A stretch of DNA of 64,000 nucleotides from Yersinia enterocolitica (lineage in GTDB: Bacteria > Pseudomonadota > Gammaproteobacteria > Enterobacterales > Enterobacteriaceae), in contig NBTC02000002.1 in the NCBI GenBank assembly GCA_002082245.2, positions 4,340,001 to 4,404,000 on the forward strand, in the 5' to 3' direction. The notes under the pieces are model-generated. The model saw only the letters and a list, made by a program, of their open reading frames with translations, had not been told where the DNA came from and did no database searches. Position numbers and translations under genes: made by a program. Shown piece after piece: positions 59,405-64,000 of this stretch; within the stretch, counting starts at the first letter, position 1; every line of letters begins with the position of its first letter.

Positions 59405-60610
59405 TTAATCTTGCAATAGTTCCAGAGCCTTAGCTATCGCGTTACACAATATATCAACATCGTTCGCGGTATTGTACGGTGCGAATGAGGCACGCAGGCT
59501 GCCACTCACCCCTAATGCTGCCATGAGTGGTTGTGCGCAATGTTGCCCGGCGCGCAGTGCGATGCCCTGTTCGGCCAATAACGTTACTAAATCGCTATGG
59601 TGCACACCATCGAAAGTAAACGCCAATAAACTGGATTGCTGGCAACGGAAGCTGCGAAAACCCGGTAATTTAGCCAGTTTATTCTCTGCCAATGTGGCTA
59701 AATCTTGGCTATAGGTTTCTGCTTCTGTCAGATCAATATGTTCGAGCCAACTAAGAACGGCAGAGAAACCAATGACGCCAGCAATATTTGGCGTACCAGC
59801 CTCAAAACGGTATGGCACCTCATGGGACGTAAATCCACCGAAGGAAGCATGAGTGAGCATTTTACCGCCACCGTGCCAGGCTGGCATCTCGTCGAGTAAT
59901 TCAGACTTGCCGTACAGCACGCCTATGCCGGTCGGCCCATAAAGCTTGTGGGCTGAGAAAGCGTAAAAATCAATATCTAGCACTTGAACGTCTGCCGGGT
60001 TATGCACAACACCTTGCGCCCCATCTACCATCACTACACAGTTATATTGATGGGCAAGTTCGATTGCCTGAGCTAACTCGGGGCTACCACCCGTGACGTT
60101 AGACATTTGGCCCAGCGCCAATATGCGTGTTTTATCATTAAGCAATTGCGGTAATTGCTGTAAATCGGGGAGATGATCAAGGCCGATGGGTAATTTAACC
60201 ATTCTGGCCCCTGTCTGCTCTGCAACCATAAGCCAGGGGATTAAGTTGGCATGATGTTCAGCTTCACTGACAATAATTTCATCACCCGTTTGCAGACGAG
60301 GGCGGGCATAGCTTTGTGCTACTAAATTAATGGCTTCGGTAGTGCCTTTGGTCCAAATGATATTTTCTGCTGCGGGTGCATTGATAAAGTCAGCCACTTG
60401 TTGGCGGGTTTCCTCAAAACGAACCGTCAATGACAATGCTGATTGATGTTGGCTGCGATGTACTGTTGCGGAGTCCTGCTGATAAAACTGTTGTGTCGCC
60501 TCAATCATGGCGCGGGGTTTCAGCGCAGTTGCCGCACTGTCCAGATAGGTTATCTCATCACTAATAGCCGGGAATTCCTGACGAAAATCCGTGGGATTAA
60601 AAGCTTTCAT
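59405..60610 (-). CDS. csdA: Cysteine desulfurase CsdA
   Basis: CsdA removes sulfur from cysteine (or cysteine sulfinate) as a persulfide. ATG 60610 (AGGATGAG upstream) gives 401 residues, the E. coli length; the longer frame adds 14. The PLP lysine is in FSAHKLYGPTGIGVLYG and the active cysteine in LRAGQHCAQPLM. The CsdA-CsdE-TcdA set forms a sulfur-transfer and tRNA-modification unit. Confidence 0.96.
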   Translation of the reverse strand: MKAFNPTDFRQEFPAISDEITYLDSAATALKPRAMIEATQQFYQQDSATVHRSQHQSALSLTVRFEETRQQVADFINAPAAENIIWTKGTTEAINLVAQSYARPRLQTGDEIIVSEAEHHANLIPWLMVAEQTGARMVKLPIGLDHLPDLQQLPQLLNDKTRILALGQMSNVTGGSPELAQAIELAHQYNCVVMVDGAQGVVHNPADVQVLDIDFYAFSAHKLYGPTGIGVLYGKSELLDEMPAWHGGGKMLTHASFGGFTSHEVPYRFEAGTPNIAGVIGFSAVLSWLEHIDLTEAETYSQDLATLAENKLAKLPGFRSFRCQQSSLLAFTFDGVHHSDLVTLLAEQGIALRAGQHCAQPLMAALGVSGSLRASFAPYNTANDVDILCNAIAKALELLQD

Positions 60611-60802
60611 ACTGTTGTTCTCATCCTTTGGGTTACTTCGGAACTGTCTCATTTTGACTCATTTTGTTCATAATTTGCCCGCTAATGGCTCGGTTCACTG
60701 GAAATATGTCATAAGTGAGTTATGCTAAATAGTAACGGACATAACCATTTGTCTGGTAATGAAAATGAGTTTTTTAGCATTTTAATCTGCAAGGAGTCAC
60801 CC

Positions 60803-61024
60803 ATGAAAAAGACAGCTGCCGTAATTTCTGCACTTATGCTCACTTTTACCTTAGCAGCCTGTTCAAGCAACTATGTTATGCATACCAATGATGGTCGCAC
60901 TATCGTTGCTGATGGTAAACCTAAAGTAGATGATGAAACTGGGATGATAAGCTACACCGATGCCAACGGCACCGAGCAGCAAATTAACCGTTCAGAAGTA
61001 AAAGAAATGGCTGAGGGTAAGTAG
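60803..61024 (+). CDS. ygdI: YgdI/YgdR-type small lipoprotein
   Basis: ATG 60803 with AAGGAGT upstream gives a 73-residue lipoprotein; the longer frame from 60722 lacks a ribosome site. The signal MKKTAAVISALMLTFTLAAC ends in a lipobox, and the mature part SNYVMHTNDGRTIVADGKP, ending in INRSEVKEM, is the DUF903 SH3-like fold. It is periplasmic, in the outer or inner membrane. Function unknown. It is divergent from csdA. Confidence 0.92.
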   Translation: MKKTAAVISALMLTFTLAACSSNYVMHTNDGRTIVADGKPKVDDETGMISYTDANGTEQQINRSEVKEMAEGK

Positions 61025-61085
61025 TTTAACGCGAAGTCACCGTTCAAAAGATGCCTAATACGGCAATCAAACCCTCTGCAACAAC

Positions 61086-61137
61086 TTAAATTTAAGCTCT
61101 GACTATGTGCAATGCAAAGTCGCGTTTAAATTTAAGC
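61086..61137. repeat. Direct repeat TTAAATTTAAGC, two copies 40 bp apart
   Basis: Identical 12-mers at 61086-61097 and 61126-61137 share the further pattern NCTGA after them. Each contains the palindrome TTAAATTTAA. They lie between the ygdI stop and the gcvB terminator. No known site matches that I can name. Confidence 0.6.
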
Positions 61138-61151
61138 GCTGAAAATAGGGT

Positions 61152-61181
61152 AAAAAAAAGCACCGCTAAAATAGCGGTGCT
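61152..61181 (-). terminator. Terminator of GcvB
   Basis: Stem of 10 bp (61159-61168 with 61172-61181) with a TTT loop, followed leftward by eight T. Confidence 0.93.
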
Positions 61182-61355
61182 GCATAAAATCACTATGGAC
61201 AGACAGGGTAAATGTACAGGAAGTGAAAAAAAACAGTAGCTTAGCTACTATGTCTGGACTACCAGACCATTTGCAAACACAACATCACAACCACAAAGCC
61301 AAAAGCATTTCAGTACCTGGATACTAAACCTACTTTTCGTTCCGGCTTGGGAAGT
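61152..61355 (-). ncRNA. gcvB: GcvB small RNA
   Basis: GcvB is an Hfq-dependent sRNA that represses many amino-acid and peptide transport mRNAs. The minus strand begins ACTTCCCAAGCCGGAACGAA, contains the G/T-rich seed region TTGTGGTTGTGATGTTGTG (R1) and CACTTCCTGTACATTTACCC, and ends in the terminator AGCACCGCTA/TAGCGGTGCT plus T8. Total length is 204 nt, close to E. coli. Position divergent from gcvA is the standard one, and GcvA should activate it. Confidence 0.95.
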
Positions 61356-61361
61356 GCCGCC

Positions 61362-61390
61362 ACTATAGGTATTTGCTGGCGCATCATCAA
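61362..61390 (-). promoter_or_regulatory. gcvB promoter
   Basis: On the minus strand TTGATG (61385-61390) and TATAGT (61362-61367) are separated by 17 bp, with the GcvB start six bases downstream of the -10. GcvA sites should lie between here and gcvA. Confidence 0.8.
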
Positions 61391-61482
61391 CGGACAATTT
61401 ATAATGTCTCGGATTATAAAAACTAATAAGTAAACAAAGGGTTTCATCTAAGGATGAGCCGTTATAAAAAAGTATCCAATTC

Positions 61483-62400
61483 ATGTCAAAACGATTACCA
61501 CCCCTGAACGCCTTGCGGGTTTTCGATGCGGCCGCACGCCACTTGAGTTTTACTAAAGCTGCTGATGAATTATTTGTCACGCAAGCGGCTGTTAGTCACC
61601 AGATAAAGTCCCTGGAGGATTTTCTCGGGCTAAAACTGTTCCGCCGTCGTAACCGCTCGCTGTTACTGACTGAGGAGGGGCAAAGCTACTACCTCGATAT
61701 TAAAGAGATTTTTACCTCCATCAATGAAGCAACTCGTAAATTGCAGGCGCGTAGCGCGAAAGGCGCGCTCACTGTAAGCCTCCCTCCTAGCTTTGCTATT
61801 CAATGGCTGGTCCCTCGTCTATCTGGATTTAATGCGGCTTATCCGGGGATCGATGTCAGGATTCAGGCGGTAGATCGGGAGGAGGACAAACTTGCTGATG
61901 ACGTTGATGTGGCTATTTTCTATGGCCGGGGTAATTGGACTGGTTTGCGTACTGAGCGTTTGTATGCAGAATTCTTACTTCCTGTTTGTGCGCCTACTTT
62001 ATTAACGGGTGAGCATGGATTAAAAGTACCGGCAGATCTGGCTAATCATACGTTGTTGCATGATACTTCCCGCCGGGATTGGATGGCCTATACCCGTCAA
62101 CTGGGTGTTCCTCAAATTAATGTGCAACAAGGTCCGATATTCAGCCATAGTGCGATGGTGGTTCAGGCTGCCGTTCACGGCCAAGGTATTGCGTTAGTGA
62201 ATAACGTCATGGCTCAGGCAGAGATTGAAGCAGGGCGCTTGGTGTGCCCGTTTAATGATGTTTTGGTGAGTAAAAATGCTTTTTATCTGGTTTGTCATGA
62301 CAGTCAGGCAGAACTAGGTAAAATAGCCGCCTTTCGTCAGTGGATATTGGCAAGAGCTGCCAGCGAGCAAGAAAAGTTACGCTTTCGCTATGAGAACTGA
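61483..62400 (+). CDS. gcvA: Glycine cleavage system regulator GcvA
   Basis: GcvA is a LysR-type regulator of the gcvTHP operon and of gcvB. The 305-residue protein starts MSKRLPPLNALRVFDAAARH and has the HTH FTKAADELFVTQAAVSHQIKSLE and a substrate domain (VSLPPSFAIQWLVPRL, GPIFSHSAMVVQAAVHGQGIALV) almost as in E. coli. The start is 128 bp from the GcvB start. Confidence 0.96.
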   Translation: MSKRLPPLNALRVFDAAARHLSFTKAADELFVTQAAVSHQIKSLEDFLGLKLFRRRNRSLLLTEEGQSYYLDIKEIFTSINEATRKLQARSAKGALTVSLPPSFAIQWLVPRLSGFNAAYPGIDVRIQAVDREEDKLADDVDVAIFYGRGNWTGLRTERLYAEFLLPVCAPTLLTGEHGLKVPADLANHTLLHDTSRRDWMAYTRQLGVPQINVQQGPIFSHSAMVVQAAVHGQGIALVNNVMAQAEIEAGRLVCPFNDVLVSKNAFYLVCHDSQAELGKIAAFRQWILARAASEQEKLRFRYEN

Positions 62401-62489
62401 TTAATCACCCTATTCTGCGTAGTAATGACAACCCATTCACGATGGTAACCCGCTACGATAAAATGGGCTATTGTCGGGCGATATAACGA

Positions 62490-62549
62490 TATACCCACGT
62501 CATTGGAATCGCAGCTAGCACTTCTGCAATGTCGAGTACGAAGGGTATA
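62490..62549. repeat. Short ERIC-type element (60 bp, internally deleted)
   Basis: The stretch starts TATACCCACGTCATT and ends CTGCAATGTCGAGT...AAGGGTATA, keeping both ERIC ends but lacking the middle. It lies between gcvA and ygdD, ending 27 bp before the ygdD start. Confidence 0.6.
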
Positions 62550-62576
62550 ACTCTATCTAATTTAAGGTTAATGACG

Positions 62577-62972
62577 ATGAATGGTCGTTTAATGCTGATA
62601 TTTGCCGCACTGAGCGGTTTTTTCTATGTCGCTTTTGGTGCCTTTGGTGCTCATGTATTGAGCGCCTCACTGGGGCCGAATGAGATGGCCTGGGTTCGTA
62701 CTGGGCTGGAGTACCAAGGGTTCCATACGCTGGCGATTCTGGCGTTAGCTGTTGCGATGCAACGGCAAGTAAGTATTTGGTTTTACTGGAGTGGTGCCTT
62801 GTTAGCGCTCGGAACGCTACTCTTTAGCGGCAGTTTATATTGCCTGGCTCTATCGCACCTGAAACTGTGGGTATATATCACGCCAATCGGCGGCGTATGT
62901 TTTCTGGCGGGATGGATTTTGATGTTGATTGGCGCGCTGCGTCTAAGAAAAAGGGCAGAACGCCATGAATAA
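62577..62972 (+). CDS. ygdD: DUF423 inner-membrane protein YgdD
   Basis: ATG 62577 (AAGG nine bases before) gives 131 residues as in E. coli; a longer frame from 62529 runs into the repeat. Four hydrophobic helices contain [47 protein letters not shown] and [12 protein letters not shown]. Function unknown. It overlaps rlmM by 8 bases. Confidence 0.93.
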   Translation: MNGRLMLIFAALSGFFYVAFGAFGAHVLSASLGPNEMAWVRTGLEYQGFHTLAILALAVAMQRQVSIWFYWSGALLALGTLLFSGSLYCLALSHLKLWVYITPIGGVCFLAGWILMLIGALRLRKRAERHE

Positions 62973-64000
62973 TAAAATTGCTTTATATTGCCGCTCTGGC
63001 TTTGAGAAAGAGTGTGCGGCAGAAATTACCGCGAAAGCGGCACAGCTTGAAATCTTTGGTTTCGCTCGAGTAAAAGAAAACAGCGGTTATGTGCTGTTTG
63101 AGTGCTATCAGTTGGAAGATGCCGATCGCTTGATTCGTGAAGTGCCTTTTCGTGAGTTGATTTTTGCCCGCCAGATGATGGTGGTGGGTGAGTTATTAAA
63201 AGATTTGCCGCCGGAAGACCGTGTTTCACCGATTGTGGGGATGTTAGTCGGTGTTATTGAAAAAGCCGGTGAGTTACGTGTTGAAGTTCCTGATACCAAT
63301 GAAAGCAAAGAGTTGCTTAAGTTTTGCCGTAAGTTAACGGTACCTTTACGCAGCGCAATGCGGGAACAAAAAATTCTTTCTGCCCGTGAAAATCCTCATC
63401 GGCCAGTAGTACACGTGTTCTTTATCGCGTCTGGCTGCTGTTATGTTGGCTACTCTTACAGCAATAATAACTCGCCGTTCTATATGGGTATCCCCCGTCT
63501 TAAGTTCCCATCTGACGCACCAAGCCGTTCAACCTTAAAACTGGAAGAAGCTTTTCATGTGTTTATCCCTGCGGATGAATGGGAGGAGCGTTTGGCCAGT
63601 GGTATGCATGCAGTTGATCTAGGTGCTTGCCCCGGTGGTTGGACCTACCAATTAGTGCAGCGCAGCATGATGGTTCAGGCTATTGATAATGGTGCGATGG
63701 CACAAAGCCTGATGGATACCGGACAGGTAACCCATCATCGCGTCGATGGTTTTAAATATGAGCCAACGCGTAGCAATATCTATTGGTTAGTATGCGATAT
63801 GGTAGAAAAGCCGGCTAAAGTGACGCAACTTATCATCAAGTGGTTGGTAAACGGTTGGTGTCGTGAGGCAATTTTCAACTTGAAATTACCGATGAAAAAA
63901 CGTTTTGAAATCGTTTTGGAAAATATGGAAATGATGGATGAACAGTTGAAAGAAAACGGTATCAATGCCCATATTCAAGCTAAACAGCTCTATCATGACC
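62965..64000 (+). CDS. rlmM: 23S rRNA 2'-O-methyltransferase RlmM (3' end outside window)
   Basis: RlmM methylates the 2'-OH of C2498 in 23S rRNA with S-adenosylmethionine. The frame starts at ATG 62965 and is open to the window end (345 codons of about 366). It has the N-terminal THUMP-like part ([19 protein letters not shown]) and the SAM motif [17 protein letters not shown], with the catalytic lysine expected in NLKLPMKKR and an acidic D in VCDMVEKP. The end of the gene is cut by the window. Confidence 0.96.
   Translation, partial: MNNKIALYCRSGFEKECAAEITAKAAQLEIFGFARVKENSGYVLFECYQLEDADRLIREVPFRELIFARQMMVVGELLKDLPPEDRVSPIVGMLVGVIEKAGELRVEVPDTNESKELLKFCRKLTVPLRSAMREQKILSARENPHRPVVHVFFIASGCCYVGYSYSNNNSPFYMGIPRLKFPSDAPSRSTLKLEEAFHVFIPADEWEERLASGMHAVDLGACPGGWTYQLVQRSMMVQAIDNGAMAQSLMDTGQVTHHRVDGFKYEPTRSNIYWLVCDMVEKPAKVTQLIIKWLVNGWCREAIFNLKLPMKKRFEIVLENMEMMDEQLKENGINAHIQAKQLYHD

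Overview
The window looks like a chromosomal segment of Yersinia, probably of the Y. enterocolitica group. From about 19 kb to the right end the gene order is the conserved enterobacterial backbone lysR-lysA-galR-omr-aas-lplT-tas-ygdQ-mutH-rppH-ptsP-lgt-thyA-ppdA-ppdB-ygdB-ppdC-recC-ptrA-recB-recD-argA-amiC-(tRNA-fMet)x3-mltA-tcdA-csdE-csdA-ygdI-gcvB-gcvA-ygdD-rlmM. Intergenic copies of the 127-bp ERIC-type repeat with TATACCC ends fit Yersinia. The genus is inferred from gene content, not from a database comparison.

Region 1 (1-13.2 kb) is a visibly AT-rich accessory block. It starts with the tail of a probable beta-carbonic anhydrase and its terminator. After about 650 bp of AT-rich non-coding DNA come a small stand-alone winged-helix regulator and a type II secretion (T2SS) operon in the order gspC-D-E-F-G-I-J-K-L-M-O. 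A convergent pilotin gene (gspS) follows, then a ToxR/PsaE-like membrane regulator with a PsaF-like partner. gspH and gspN are absent and GspC has no PDZ domain. The ATPase gene gspE is out of frame at a run of nine A, and gspL is out of frame near its membrane segment. As sequenced, the system is either decaying or depends on frame correction such as transcriptional slippage.

Region 2 (13.2-19.1 kb) has normal composition and variable genes: a chemoreceptor, a DsbA/FrnE-like oxidoreductase with a metallo-beta-lactamase-fold protein whose metal motif is altered, a divergent LysR-type regulator, and an MFS exporter.

Region 3 (19.1-26.4 kb) holds the lysR/lysA pair, two LacI-type repressors (an AscG-like one and GalR), and a BisC-like molybdoenzyme.

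Region 4 (26.4-64 kb) is core backbone: phospholipid repair (aas, lplT), mismatch repair (mutH), mRNA decapping (rppH), nitrogen PTS (ptsP), lipoprotein maturation (lgt), dTMP synthesis (thyA), minor pseudopilins, RecBCD with pitrilysin, arginine synthesis, cell-wall enzymes, three initiator tRNAs, sulfur transfer (csdA/csdE/tcdA), and the glycine regulators gcvA/gcvB. Regulatory elements recognised here are one OmrA/OmrB-type sRNA, GcvB, a DARS2-like DnaA-box cluster between mutH and rppH, and a double ARG box before argA.
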